Positions 44,839-56,437 of a DNA stretch of 64,000 nt are shown here, piece by piece. Numbering within the stretch: position 1 is the stretch's first letter; each line of letters begins with the position of its first letter. The notes under the pieces are model-generated. The model ran no database searches. It was not told the origin of the DNA and saw only the letters and a program-made list of their open reading frames with translations. A program made the translations under genes and the position numbers. Source of the DNA: Mycogone perniciosa (lineage: Eukaryota > Ascomycota > Sordariomycetes > Hypocreales > Hypocreaceae); contig JAOALB010000001.1 in the NCBI GenBank assembly GCA_025331125.1, positions 372,001 to 436,000 of the forward strand, in the 5' to 3' direction.

Positions 44839-46542
44839 TTAGCCAAGTAGATCATTCGAGGCTGAGCCACCCTGAGTTGCCGGAGCACCGCTCTGGTTGG
44901 AAGCTGGTGCTCCCCAGATGCTGGCGCTGCTCTTTTCCTTGGCCAATTGACCCAAGGCAGGTCCAGATGCTGGAGTGTTGGTCTTCTTGATACCGACGCT
45001 GGCCTTGCCCCAAAGAGCACCGAAGGCATCGCCACCTGCGCCAGCAGCAGGCTTGTTGTTGGATGTATTGCCAGTCTGCACACCGGCGTTAGGGGCCATT
45101 GACGACATGCCCGACATCATGCCAGATGTGGAGGTGCCAAAGTAATTTGGCCCCGAGGGCTGATATCCTGGCGGCTTAGCAGGCTGAGCCGGCGCGCTGA
45201 ACGCAGAGCTAGCCACTGGTGTTGCAGTGGTGCTACTGGCTGGTGAGATGGACGAGATGTTAACCATATGATTGAGGCCTGCTTGCTGCGGAGCTGAGAG
45301 AGGCTTTGGTGCAGCAAATTGGGTTGTTGAGGATGCCGCTGGGGCCAAGGGAGGTGATAGCGATTGAGCAAAACCACCAGACGATGCTGCAGGTTGGGCT
45401 GCGGGAGCAGCAGATTGGAAGTCGTCGAACTCATCGTCGTCGGCAGCACCAGCGGCGCCGCTTGATCCAGCCAAATCGCCCAGACCGGAGTTGCCAGATG
45501 CCGCTGGCGCTGGAGCGGGCTCGTCAAACGAGAAAAGGTCCACCTCTGGCTCCTTCTTCTTAGGCGGCGGCGCGGCCTTCTTGGCTGCTGGACGCTCTGT
45601 CGTCTTGGCCGCTTTGGAGGAGCTTGCAGCTGGCCGTTCGTCGTCATCAAACTCGTCATACTCTTCAAACCTGTCTGACTTGTTTGCGGTGTCTCGGAAA
45701 TCACCTGACTGACCACCGAAGCCACCACCATCGCCATATACACCCCCGGAATCTCCGCCGAATTGTGTAGAACCTCCCGCATAGTCCGATGACTCGTTAC
45801 CGAATCCGCCGTAGCGACTGCCACCGGAGGAGAAGCCAGCGCCAAAACTCATGCCTCCCTCGACGCCAGTATACTTGTTCTTGGTTGATCTCGCCTTCTT
45901 TCGCTCCGATCGAATTCGGTCGACATCGCTCAAAAGCTCAGCAAGTTCCTTGGCTCGATTTCGCACATTAACACCCTGGTCCTTGCCATTCGCATCGATG
46001 AAATGAAACTGGCGCAACATTTTCAAGAGGGTAATGTGTCCGCGCGCATCATCAATGACACGCTCTGAGCCATGTTTGATGAGAAATTCGAGCAATTGTA
46101 AGCTCTTGTAAATCTGGCGCCACTCCTCAGCGGTCTTCTCTGTGAATCGGCGGTAGATCATGGGCATGATCTCGTTCAGTGTTTGGCTAATCAGAGTCAG
46201 CTATGAAACAGTGTCCATTTGGGTCGGGGATATGCGCACTAGTTGAATGTCCCATTGGCAATCTCCTGCATCAGGGTCGACGACGCTCCCCAGGGTTCGT
46301 TGTTTGTCGCTTCTCGCACCTGGAGCGCATGTCTCAGCAACGGCGTTTCTTTGCATTCAGACCACTGTAACAAACCTTCGACTCCATTTCAGTATAATTC
46401 ATGACGGCTAGAGGCAATGTCAGCAGCTATTGCACCGGTCTCGGGCTGAGAAGTGAGCACCATTTTGTGCTTTCCGGAACCCGGCCTTGAGGTCATACAA
46501 GGTCAGGTTCGAAACTGTGTTCTTCAAATCGTTGAAATCCAT
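44839..46542 (-). CDS. Epsin of the Ent3/epsinR type (ENTH domain)
   Basis: Clathrin adaptor binding phosphoinositides, probably acting at the trans-Golgi/endosome. Four exons, 46461-46542, 46376-46407, 46240-46319 and 44839-46186, give 513 aa. The ENTH domain fills residues 1-150: MDFNDLKNTVSNLTLYDLKA, then NYTEMESKVREATNNEPWG, then PMIYRRFTEKTAEEWRQIYK. The tail is low-complexity Gly/Ser/Ala/Pro. It carries acidic Phe motifs of the kind that bind AP-1 and GGA ear domains (EEYDEFDDDE, DLFSFDEP, DDEFDDFQ) and ends with FGALWGKA and SIWGAP. No ubiquitin-interacting motif was seen, which separates it from Ent1/Ent2 and favours Ent3. The second exon is only 32 nt. Confidence 0.88.
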
Positions 46543-47177
46543 GTTGGCGAAATAGAATTGGGGGAGAGTGATGGGAAGGTAATAACGCCGAAGGAGGGCC
46601 AGACAGTGTCGATGATGGGTGCTGATGGCGACGACAACTTCGCCTTGTTGGCCTCGAGGAGCCTACGAGACACCTGGTTGTCAGGTCACTGGGCAGGGAG
46701 ACACCAGGGGAAGAATCACGTGATCAGCAGCGTTGGGGTCCGTACGGAGTACTCCGTAGTCGAAGAGGAGAAGCCGTGCGCAATTGAGCTCCGATGCAGC
46801 ATATTGATGAAATAATTGAGAGCAGGTGTCATTTGAGAAAAATATGAAGTTTAATAAAATACACAACATTTAAATAATAATTTGGTGATATTTTGTCCAG
46901 GACCCTTGAGAGCCTGTGTTATGCTTAAGCGCACTCCGTAGCCCAGACCGACTCTAAAACCCCTGCTTACGAACCTGAGACTTCAGGCCGAACACCAACC
47001 GATGACACTCCCGCAACTTTTTCCTCTTCTGAGAGCCATCTCATTATCCCATCTTTGACAAGTTATTTCCACTTAGGATCGGTTCATCGCGTGTAGTACT
47101 CCGTATATCGTCTCCATCTGTAGCGCTTCACCTCAAGGTCCGTATTTTCTACTTTCTCAATTCTTACCTTTCCCACC
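46543..47177. other. Intergenic region, partly AT-rich
   Basis: Epsin promoter on the left. A perfect palindrome TACGGAGTACTCCGTA lies at 46743-46758 and a further TACTCCGTA at 47097-47105. 46830-46890 is AT-rich. No gene is seen. Confidence 0.5.
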
Positions 47178-47790
47178 ATGCCTGCATCTCTGGCCGAGCA
47201 GACCTTGCGAACCAACTTGCAAAGCAAACGGGAGCTTCCAAGTCAGAGCGCAACCTTCGCAGGCACACACTCTGGCGGGTTTCCTCGGCATTGACCGTGG
47301 ATGATTTTTCGGAGCACATTGGTTACGAAATCCCAAACGCCCAGTTTCCTCCGCGCGCATGGTGGAATGATAGGCGGAGCGACCTTGCCGGACCACCAAT
47401 GAGACCAATGAGCAGCCGGCCTTCGCTCCTTCAGGTGTGCGGACACAAGGTCACGTCAGCTCTCCTGGCAACCGAAAGGCCCCAACGTCACGGCCAATTG
47501 AGCATCTGGGATGGAAAAAATCGGCTGCGGACGATGACCGACGATCTTTTGATGAGTTGGCGACCAAGCATCCACTGGATTACCTTGTGCCACGGCATAT
47601 GGGGATATCCGGGAACAAGCTCCAGAGCTTGAGGAACCGCAAGCTTACGCCTCAACTGTCAGGCCTTCCGACGTCAAGCTCCGTGTGTGCCTTGGATCGA
47701 AACCACGTGACTGGCATCCCCTCCTGCAGCCCCGCTATTTGCCTCATCACAGCTTTCCTATTGGCCCTGATCGCCACTGCTAACAATTAA
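47178..47790 (+). pseudogene. Frame-broken coding stretch, or a gene with unrecognised introns
   Basis: A well-placed ATG (context CCCACCATGCC after a pyrimidine-rich leader) opens a 38-codon frame ending at TGA 47292-47294 (MPASLAEQTLRTNLQSKREL...). Two other frames then look protein-like in succession: one through LANQLAKQTGASKSERNL and WRVSSALTVDDFSEHIGYEI up to about 47370, the next from about 47374 through TTNETNEQPAFAPSGVRTQG, DDDRRSFDELATKHPLDYLV and GISGNKLQSLRNRKLTPQ to a stop at 47790. I found no donor/acceptor pair that joins them in phase. It is therefore either a decaying gene with frameshifts or one with unusual introns. No family was recognised. Cyclophilin starts 30 bp later. 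Confidence 0.35.
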
Positions 47791-47819
47791 TTAACCCCTC
47801 CAGCACAGCGCCGTTCAAA

Positions 47820-48922
47820 ATGAGATCAGCTTTCCTCCAACCCCTCCTACCCCGCCATAACTTCTGTTCCCCCAGCTTAAGAACTTTCTCTCTTCCTCAA
47901 CGCGTCTCATCCTCCTACACTTTCGTTACTCCACGATTCTATTCACAACCCGCCAAAATGCCTAACTCTAAGGTGTAAGTCTGCTGAAGCTTCTCGTAGC
48001 ATGATGAGTGTTGCATGGCTAACATGTTGATGATAGTTTCTTCGACATCACCTGGAAGGGCCCCGTCTTCCAGAACGGCAAGCCTACCACCGAGATCAAG
48101 GGTAAGCTTGCCACATGTTTTCTGCCTGACGCTTCAATAAAGCCATCAAAACATTCATCTCAATGCAATGCTCAACACAACAATGCGCCGAGCTCTTCCT
48201 TCGTGGCCAGAATTTCTGCGCATTTTACTGGCGGGCCGGCCCCCTAGGAGATTTTTTCCCTCCCTGCAATCCCTGCCACACTCGGACCGCCCCGCTTCAC
48301 CGTATGCGTATGCAATCACAACAGGAGCTGACGTATCTACCACCATTACAGAGCAGTCCGGCCGTATCAACTTCAACCTCTTTGATGATGTTGTCCCCAA
48401 GACCGCCGAGAACTTCCGTGCCCTCTGTACTGGCGAGAAGGGCTTCGGCTACAAGGGCTCTTCTTTCCACCGAATCATCCCCAACTTCATGCTTCAGGGC
48501 GGTGACTTCACCCGTGGCAACGTATGCTATTTTCATCAAACCATCAACGCAACGAGTACTAATTTGTTCCTAGGGCACCGGTGGCAAGTCCATCTATGGC
48601 GAGAAGTTCGCTGATGAGAACTTCCAGCTGAAGCACGACCGCCCTGGTCTGCTGTCCATGGCCAACGCTGGCCCCAACACGTAGGTTTCGGCTTAGCTGT
48701 TGCTTGTGTACTTTTGCTAATACATCGTGTGACAGCAACGGCTCCCAGTTCTTTGTCACCACCGTCGTCACCTCGTGGCTCAACGGCCGCCACGTCGTCT
48801 TCGGCGAGGTTGCTGACCAGGAGTCCATGGACATTGTCGTCGCTCTTGAGGCCACCGGCCGTGATGATGGCAAGGTCAAGTATGAGCCTCGCCCCACCAT
48901 CACCAACTCTGGTGCTCTGTAA
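47820..48922 (+). CDS. Cyclophilin A-type peptidyl-prolyl isomerase, dual mitochondrial/cytosolic
   Basis: Cyclosporin-binding prolyl isomerase. Five exons, 47820-47974, 48037-48101, 48352-48521, 48574-48680 and 48736-48922, give 227 aa. The N-terminal 46 residues (MRSAFLQPLLPRHNF, RVSSSYTFVTPRFYS) form a mitochondrial presequence. A second in-frame ATG at residue 47 (AAAATGCC, MPNSKVFFDITW) would yield the 181-residue cytosolic form, as known for the single Neurospora cyclophilin gene. The catalytic core is intact: FHRIIPNFMLQGGDFTRGN, the GTGGKSIYG loop, LLSMANAGPNTNGSQFFVTT, and WLNGRHVVFGEV with the cyclosporin-binding Trp. Intron 2 is unusually long (250 nt) for this locus. Confidence 0.95.
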
Positions 48923-49388
48923 GCTGGTGTAATGCAACCATATGCCTTGTACATTTATTTTTAAAACGAAAGTGGACACGCCATTCGTGGTCGGAATAAG
49001 CAAAACGGGCTTTAGGGAGCAACTCCCGAGTTAGCGTACGGACTCTTCCAAGCAGCTAGCTAGGTCACTATCAAGCAAATTACAAGGGCATTTGATCAAC
49101 TTTGACTGCATTCCATGACACTCGTAGCACTGTCGCATGTAGGAGCGCTATCTTACGTTTACATGCGCTGGCCGGGCCACCCCCTGATCCATATTCTGAT
49201 GCTTAGGTACTTCGTACTCCGGCGTGAATCAGAGTTGTTGAGAATTGCATTGTGCCTACAGTCAAATATGGTAGCCTATTCCCCATGCGCCAGTGCCGTA
49301 CGTGCCGTGCCCCAAGGAACAAAGACATCCATTACCAAAACTCCAACCGATGCATATGATAGCGCTTCATCAGAGCGTGCCGTCCGTC
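48923..49388. other. Convergent intergenic region
   Basis: 3' flanks of cyclophilin and RPC34. It holds GGTACTTCGTACTCCGG at 49206-49222, a diverged relative of the dispersed palindrome. No gene is seen. Confidence 0.5.
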
Positions 49389-50642
49389 TTACAATATGTC
49401 CTTGCCCAGCCATTTTTTGAAGTATTCACAATTGCTTGGCCCTACTGGACCGCCCTCCTCGCACAGATCAAAGACAGGACACCGGCCGCATGGGGCCTCT
49501 GATAACGGGCTGAGATAGAGCTCTGGTCCGCCATCGCGCCCAGAGGGATCATCGCGCCCAGCCCAACTCTCGGTAGACTGCTTGGCGATTCGGGAGACGC
49601 GGTAGCCTGTTTTACCGGCGACCCTGATGGGTTCGACGAGGTTGTCCCACACAAGGACGTCGATGAGCTTCTTGACGTCCCCTTCGGTGAGGATGGTGTT
49701 GTTGGTGATGCCACTGGAGGAGAGGAAACGGGCGATGTCACGGACGGTGGGGTAGCCCATGTAGCCTGCTGGTAAGGGGAGAAGGGCAACTTCTCTCTTT
49801 AGGGCAGCTGTTGCGGAGGTTTTGGCGGTTTTGGCAGCGGGGGGTTTCGCCTCCATTTCTGAGGCGTCTCGTTTCTTGCCCTTGTTTTCGACGCTACCTT
49901 TTATTATGCCCTTCTTGGGGACTTGTGTTTTGGCAGCGCCGCTGTGGGTGCTGTGGTAGCTACTCTGGCGCTTGATCTGGTCGAACACAACACGCTGAAG
50001 CTCCTCGATGAAGGCTTCGTCCAAGTCTTGGTCTGTATACCATGGCCCTCCGGTGGCGCGGTCGCTCGGCCGTATGGACGCCTTGATGTACATCTTCTTG
50101 TTCGGGTGCTCGACATTTTTGAACGGCGCAATGAGGCCCTTGGCTTGCAGGTGCTTGATGGCGTTCTTGAGGACCGAGTCGTGCATGTTCAGGCGCTTCT
50201 GTAGCGTCTGCGTCCAAATGCCGTCGCCGCCGGAGTCGTCGATTAACGAGTAGACCATGACTTGTTCATCGGTTGTGCATTGCTTATATCTAGAGGGCAA
50301 TTATGTTAGAGTCTGTTTTCCTCTTCAACGTGTCTGGCTGCAGGGCGGGTGGGGGACCGACTTATGCGCTTCCTGCTTGTCGCGCCATTTCCACAATACC
50401 TGGCCAGAGGCCTCTCTCATCGTGATGAAAAGCTTATCATCGCTGAGGGATTGGACGACCCGCGCAAGAAGCAACAGGTCACGATTGGGAATGACCTCTA
50501 GGCGCAACAGGTCGTCCTGCGAGAACATATCGCCAACCTCTTTGCATCGCTCATACAACGCCTCCTTCCAAACAGCAAGTTTTGCAGTACCGGCCTCTCC
50601 AGACCCATTTGAAGAGCCGGAGGCAGCAGCAGAGGTCGACAT
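49389..50642 (-). CDS. RPC34: RNA polymerase III subunit RPC34 (RPC6/RPC39)
   Basis: Pol III-specific subunit that contacts TFIIIB and opens promoters. Exon 1 is 50362-50642 and exon 2 is 49389-50289, giving 393 aa. The intron uses a GTCGGT donor; the join gives EAHKYKQCTTDEQVMVYSLI. Two winged-helix domains are visible: residues about 15-95 (VIPNRDLLLLARVVQSLSDD, MREASGQVLWKWRD) and about 100-170 (IWTQTLQKRLNMHDSVLKNA, HLQAKGLIAPFKNVEHPNKK). A Lys/Ala-rich linker precedes a third winged helix (PTVRDIARFLSSSGI). The end holds four Cys in CX2CX5CX10C (CGRCPVFDLCEEGGPVG...C), which fits the cubane iron-sulphur cluster reported for human RPC39. Confidence 0.92.
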
Positions 50643-51375
50643 TGTGAGGTTTGCGAAACAATCGATTGCTGTTGGGCTGTCGGCTCGAGAGCTTAGGTGG
50701 GGTGTATATATCGAGGATTTTTCCCTAATTGGTTTTTCGCGGGACCTCAAAAGGAGGCGCTGGTAAAGTAGAAAGTCGGCGCTACATTGACGAGTGATAT
50801 TCTGTCGTGGCGGTTCCTCAGAATACTGTCGCCGAGATGTATAGAGAGGCAGGTTTTGTGGTGGGACACGAGTTGACTCAATTTTTGACTTTTTGTTCAA
50901 GGCAGAGGTAGCCTTGCATGATCGGGAGAATCTCGGTGATGGCTGGTGGCGGGGGCGGGGCAACAGCTCTGTCCAGCCGCTGAAAGCTAATTGGCTGACT
51001 CTATAATCACTTCATTCATATCTCTAGAGTCGTGAAACAAAATCAATTGAATTATCTGGTGTGCTGGATATACTACTAATATGTCCAGCGGTTGCTGGAT
51101 CTTCATCGTTCAGAGCAAAGATCGCACATACTTGGAATCAAAACCCTCCTTACTGTACAGGAAATTGCATCCGTCAACCATCTTTCCAAGCTTCCTTTCA
51201 TTATGTCATACGCCGAAAACGCCTTTGGTCGCCTTTCCCCTTTTCTACAGCGTAGTACGAAGTAGAATGGTCCAAATATGCCATGATTGCGAAACAACTC
51301 TGGTCCAAGTCTGTGATGATCAGCACAAGGCAGAGAGACACCTATTGCCTGCAGCAGTCCTTGCTGGACAATTTC
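50643..51375. other. Intergenic region between RPC34 and RPD3
   Basis: RPC34 promoter and 3' flank of RPD3 (both on the minus strand). GTAGTACGAAGTAG at 51251-51264 is a relative of the dispersed word. Open frames at 51061-51395 show no features. Confidence 0.45.
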
Positions 51376-53501
51376 TTAACTTGCTGGAGGGCTAGCCTTC
51401 TTGGCTTCTGCATCGTCTTTCGCGTGGTCGACTTCCATGGCGTCCGTAGGTTGATCATCTTTTTCCTTGTCATCAGCTGTCTCGATAGGCTTCTCGGGGG
51501 CGACTTCGGTAGGCGTAGCATCCTCTGTTGTAATCTTCTCATCTGTGGAGGAAGGCTCAGCCGCTTCAGTTGGCTTGTCGTCTGTAGGATTCTCTGAAGG
51601 AACACGCTCCGGTGCCCTCTCGGGCTCACCATCTTCCTTCTTAATGGTAGTTTCTTCTTTCGGGTCAGAATCTGCCATCCCTACGTCCCCGTCACCGTCT
51701 AATTTTTCTTTTGGGGATTCTTTGGACTCAGCCTCCGTCTCGGTAGGTTCCTTTTCTTGCTCTATTGGCGCCACAACGTCCTCAATTGTGTCGTCATTTG
51801 CATCGTGAGAATCTTCAGCGACTGGCTCATCAGCGGCTGGCTCTTCAGCGGAGGCACCATTTGTGCCGTTTGCGGGAGATGCATTGCCACTGCTGTTCTC
51901 CTTCTCCTTCTCAGTTTTGCGGAAATCGGTGAAGGTTCGCTTGTTCCCGTTACGACGTGTTGCTCCATTCGCACGACTCATGTCGTCATCATCACTGGCC
52001 TCAAACTCAGCCTCGTGTTCAACTCGCTTTTCCCAACGACGCTGGGTCATTCGGGTGTCCTTGTTCTCATCCTCGTCAAGGTCATCAAGCTCGGCCTCCT
52101 CTTCGTCTGTCATACCGCCAAACGGTTTCCGGGGAACGTCTTGCATTTGCACGGACGGGACGGGTCCCGTATGACGAAGGTTGTCGATAACAGCTGCCGT
52201 GATCTTCTCCAGATACTCTCTGCTGTTTGAATTTTCCATATTTGATGACCTGACATTCAGCTCAAAGTCAGGGGCATAGTACTAAAAGCATATTAGCAAG
52301 GCCAAAATAGTATGATTCCTCAGGATTTGAACTTACCTCATAGTATTCGTTGTATGGTAGAGTTCGCTCCATCTCTTGGCCGACAAGGACGCCTGTTTCA
52401 TACGCCCAAGTTCGAGCAACATTTCGCATGGTGTAACCACCACCTCCAAGAACAAGAGTGGGAAGGCCAAAACTTTTGACAAAATTGACACAATTGGCAT
52501 GACCATCCATGCTCAAGTTGAATGCACCTAAGCGATCGCCAGACAGACTGTCTCCACCACATTGCAGCACCACAGCTTCGGGCTGATAGTACTTCATGAC
52601 ATTCTCAATGACTGGTTCAAAAATAGACTTGTAGGACTCATCTGTAATACCATCGCGAAGGGGGAAATTGACTGAGTAATTCTTTCCCTGTCCAATGCCA
52701 ATGTCGCGAAGCTCACCAGTACCAGGGAAATATTCGCCATACTTGTGAAACGACACAGTCATGACACGATCGGTAGTATAGAATGCTTCCTCAACACCAT
52801 CGCCATGGTGGACATCAATATCGATGTAAAGCACACGCTTCATGAATCGCAAGAGTTCGATGATGCCGAGAACAATATCTATTGGGCGATCAGATCAGAC
52901 ACTGCGACGATATGGCCAGAACTTACCATTCACGTAGCAGAAGCCACTTGCTTCACACTTCTTCGCGTGATGTAGACCACCGGCCCAGTTGATTGCGATA
53001 TCGCACTTTTGTCGATTGAGACGCGCTGCGCCTTCCATACTGCCTCCAGCGCTGATGCCACAGAATTCGAACAGACCATCAAACACTGGACAGTCGTCAC
53101 CAACGTTGTACTTTCCCTGCTCTCGCATATAGCTATCCATGTTGTCTGGTGTGACTTTCTGGAGGAAATCGATGTAATCGTCTGTGTGGAACTGGGTCAT
53201 TTCGCGTCGAGTCGCGGGTTTGGCGCGCTGTCCACTAATTAGATCTTGCCAATACAGTATCGCCAGTTCGTTGAATCGCCGAAACCGCGATCATAATGGC
53301 ACGTACATAGATCTCCATCTTCTGGTACAGGTTGTACTGCATGATCAGGCTGTGCGCCAGTCGAATGCGATGAGGCTTCATGGGGTGGCCCGTCACATAG
53401 GCATAGTTTCCAATGTCGGAATCGTAAAAGTATGCGACTTTCTTCGGCGACGAGCCATTGAGGGCTATCGACCCGAGCCCAGCCATGTTGCTGTCGCCCA
53501 T
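51376..53501 (-). CDS. RPD3: Class I histone deacetylase Rpd3
   Basis: Zinc-dependent lysine deacetylase, catalytic subunit of Sin3-type corepressors. Four exons, 53307-53501, 52927-53227, 52337-52878 and 51376-52281, give 647 aa. Catalytic landmarks are all present: YYD-type start VAYFYDSDIGNYAYVTGHPM, the His pair in WAGGLHHAKKCEASGFCYVN, metal ligands in YIDIDVHHGDGVEEAFY, CGGDSLSGDRLGAFNLS with the second Asp ligand, and GGGGYTMRNVARTWAYET with the oxyanion Tyr. The catalytic domain ends near residue 385. The remaining 260 residues form a long acidic, Glu/Ser/Pro/Thr-rich tail, longer than in yeast Rpd3 and typical of filamentous fungi. An intron interrupts the KMEIYRAKPA segment with a GTACGT donor. 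Divergent from RPN11. Confidence 0.96.
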
Positions 53502-54090
53502 TGGTGATGTTTCGGCTTAAGGAGTTGCGTGTAAGTTTGGAAGACGAGGGGTGATGAGTTGTTCTCAGATCTGGAGAGGAGAGAAAATGTGGGTGCTTCG
53601 AGTTTTTATACTGGCTCAGAAGAGTTTCGACATATCGTGCTAGTGAGGAAAAAGTGAGTTTGACTTCAAAGTCAGTGTGGCCGATGATCCAAAGAAGGCG
53701 CGGCAGACGGCGACAGCTTCCATTGACAAACGTCCCGGATAAATATTGAGGCGACAAGGCTACGCCGCTAATGCAAGCTCCGATACTACGAGAAGCTTAT
53801 CATTTCAAGCCACCACTTTCCATTGGCTATTGCTCATTTGAGCCACAATCCTAAATCTGGGTCTGCAAGGGAGGCTGACAAACAGCCACAGCATGTACCA
53901 CGGCACGTGACTCTATTATTCAGCTCACAGGCTGCCAGGGAGCTGCGTCAACCGTCACTGATACAAGCAAGCCCATGCTCTCTAGCCACCACCATCTCTC
54001 ATCTCGCCGCTATTATTGCAACTCGATTTCCTGATATCCGTCCCTCACATACCCATAATCGATATCTGGAGGTCTTGAATACCTGCAACA
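53502..54090. promoter_or_regulatory. Divergent promoter region between RPD3 and RPN11
   Basis: 589 bp shared by two essential nuclear/proteasomal genes. No exact proteasome control element (GGTGGCAAA) was found; the nearest text is AGCCACCACTTTCC at 53808-53821. No gene is seen. Confidence 0.5.
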
Positions 54091-55254
54091 ATGGAGCGAT
54101 TCAGGAATTTGTTGGGCGGAAATGGAATCAGCCTTGGAGGAGGATCCGGGCAGGGCACAGTAAGCTATCTATCTACCCATACCGGAGCTTGGAGCTATTG
54201 CCCATGTGTAGTATTGGCTGGTTACTAACAAACCATCATTCAGGATAATAACACCCTTATTGACAACTCGGAAACGGTCTACATCTCATCCTTGGCGCTG
54301 CTGAAGATGCTTCGACACGGTCGTGCGGGTGTACCGATGGAGGTGATGGGCCTGATGCTCGGCGAGTTCGTGGACGATTTCACAGTCAAGGTTATGGATG
54401 TATTTGCCATGCCACAGAGTGGTACGGGCGTTAGTGTTGAGGCTGTCGACCCCGTCTTCCAAACAAAGATGATGGACATGCTGCGGCAAACCGGAAGGTA
54501 AATAGGCCATAACAGTAATGCGGCAACGGGAACTGGACGTTGGCTAACGCATATGGACAGGCCGGAAGCAGTCGTTGGATGGTATCATTCCCACCCTGGG
54601 TTTGGCTGCTGGCTCTCCTCAGTTGATATCAACACGCAGCAGTCTTTCGAGCAACTGAATTCACGTGCCGTGGCTGTTGTTGTGGACCCTATTCAGTCAG
54701 TCAAAGGAAAGGTCGTCATTGATGCCTTCCGCCTTATCAACCCCCAGCTTTTGATGATGGGCCAAGAGCCCCGCCAAAGCACAAGCAACTTGGGCCACCT
54801 GAACAAGCCCTCTATTCAAGCCCTCATCCACGGGCTGAATCGACATTACTACTCGATTGCGATCAATTACCGCAAAACCGCACTCGAAGAGAACATGTTG
54901 ATGAACCTCCATAAACATGTGTGGACAGAGGCGCTGGAGATGGATGACTTCCGGAAAGAAGGACAGAAGAACAAGGAGCGACTCCAACGCCTGGTCAGCT
55001 TGGCTGACGGCTATGAGAAGCGTGTCAAGGAAGAAACGGAGTTGACTAAGGAGCAACTCAAGACCCGATATGTTGGAAAGCTTGACCCCAAGAAGCATCT
55101 GGAGGACGTCGGACAGGAACTCATCGAAGACAACATCGTCTCAGTCTCGCGGCAAATGATCGACAAGGAAGCGACTATGCCAAAGAAAGACGGCCCGTCA
55201 GGTACCGGCAACCATGCAAACGGGGACCAGATGGAAACCGAGGAGGAGTTATGA
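54091..55254 (+). CDS. RPN11: 26S proteasome lid deubiquitinase Rpn11
   Basis: Metalloprotease that removes ubiquitin chains at the proteasome entry. Three exons, 54091-54159, 54244-54497 and 54561-55254, give 338 aa. The start MERFRNLLGGNGISLGGGSG is typical. The MPN+ domain has the complete JAMM zinc site: Glu56 (VPMEVMGLMLG), His117 and His119 in GWYHSHPGFGCWLSSVD, and Asp130. Further conserved text includes AVVVDPIQSVKGKVVIDAFR. The C-terminal helices (EMDDFRKEGQKNKERLQRLV, DPKKHLEDVGQELIEDNI) form the lid-bundle part. Residues after about 315 are extra and end METEEEL. Exon phases close exactly. Confidence 0.97.
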
Positions 55255-56437
55255 ATAAGAAGCGGGAGAGTGTTTTTAATGGATCGGGCCGGGCATTCAT
55301 TGTAAGATTATTACTACAAGGCGTTTGAGTCGGTCAGGACGAGACGATTTAGAAGAGACCCAGCCATGTATACCAATTCTTACATTGGGGTCAAGAGGGT
55401 CCATTTCCACGACCTTGAGACGCGTAAGTGTCGCTTCTGAGAGCTACGGATCCTCACACCCACCTGGGCGCACAAAGCCGAGTGGGGCAACGGGACGACG
55501 CGTTACTCGTATGTATGCTATTAATCAGGGTTTCGTCTTAGCAGCAGACAAAGCCTTTAGTGAGCACTGCACTGCACTGCACTGCCCGCCTGTTGAATGG
55601 GCGCCAGTTCACAGATAAAAATTAAAAATGAAACACAAATGAACATGTTTTGAACAAAAATCGCCGTACGAGTAATAGAATAGTATAAGAGAGCGGTTTT
55701 GAGCCCAATGCAAAAGACATACAATGTGATGATGGCACATACTTCGCCACAATCTGCACCGTCCAACCGTCCCAGATTTTGGGTCTCAACAGTATCATAC
55801 AGTCACACGGCACTTGGAAATCTCAGCTTGATTCGCCCCCTGGACGTTAGTTTGGGCCAATAGACTGTTGCTGCTGGCCGGCTGCAGGGAGAGGCCCACG
55901 TTGACACCCAAAAGGCAACTTTCATTTCCCTGATGACGGTCCGAGCCTGGCATGTTGGGTCCCTCGCCCGCAATCCAGACAAATCAACCGCTGCTGCTGC
56001 GACTGATTCTACGAGTAATAATTCGAGCGCGAAAACGCGGGAGGGATATTTCCAGCAATTTCGTCGCCGATTATTACGTGAGAGGCGAAAGCCGCAGTCG
56101 GAAAATCCCAAGGCGTCGCCGGGAATTGCTACCACTTCCACTACTACTGTTGCCACTAGGATTGGCGCGTTCTCGTCGTGTTTGCAGCAAGACAAAAAGG
56201 GGGAGGGAGAAGAAGAGGAAGCGATCGGACCTGTGAGGATCGTGAGGAGAATTTCGAACATTCGCAGTCGTTCGGGTCGTCTTCCTCCGCATTATCACTA
56301 TTATTATCATCGAGTTTCTTCTGCGCGACGCCCCCAAGCGGCGTCGGCGTCGGCGTCGGCTGCGGCGCGCTTCAATAATAATCTTAATACTATTAGGGCT
56401 GACCAGGGGAGGCCAAAGGTCTCAGACGAAAAAAACC
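55255..56437. other. Intergenic region before the unknown gene at 56438
   Basis: No firm gene. A plus-strand frame of 185 codons begins with an ATG at 55933 and overlaps the next CDS start by 53 nt in another frame; its text is Ser/Thr/Arg-rich with simple repeats and weak codon bias, so it may be only a leader ORF. Short GCACTGCACTGCACT and GGCGTCGGCGTCGGC repeats lie at about 55564-55580 and 56339-56362. Confidence 0.4.

Noticed and set aside
51467..52230. Plus-strand Ser/Val-rich frames
   Set aside because: Antisense shadows of the acidic RPD3 tail.
54700..55098. 133-codon minus-strand frame
   Set aside because: Antisense to RPN11 exon 3, which carries the clear protein match.
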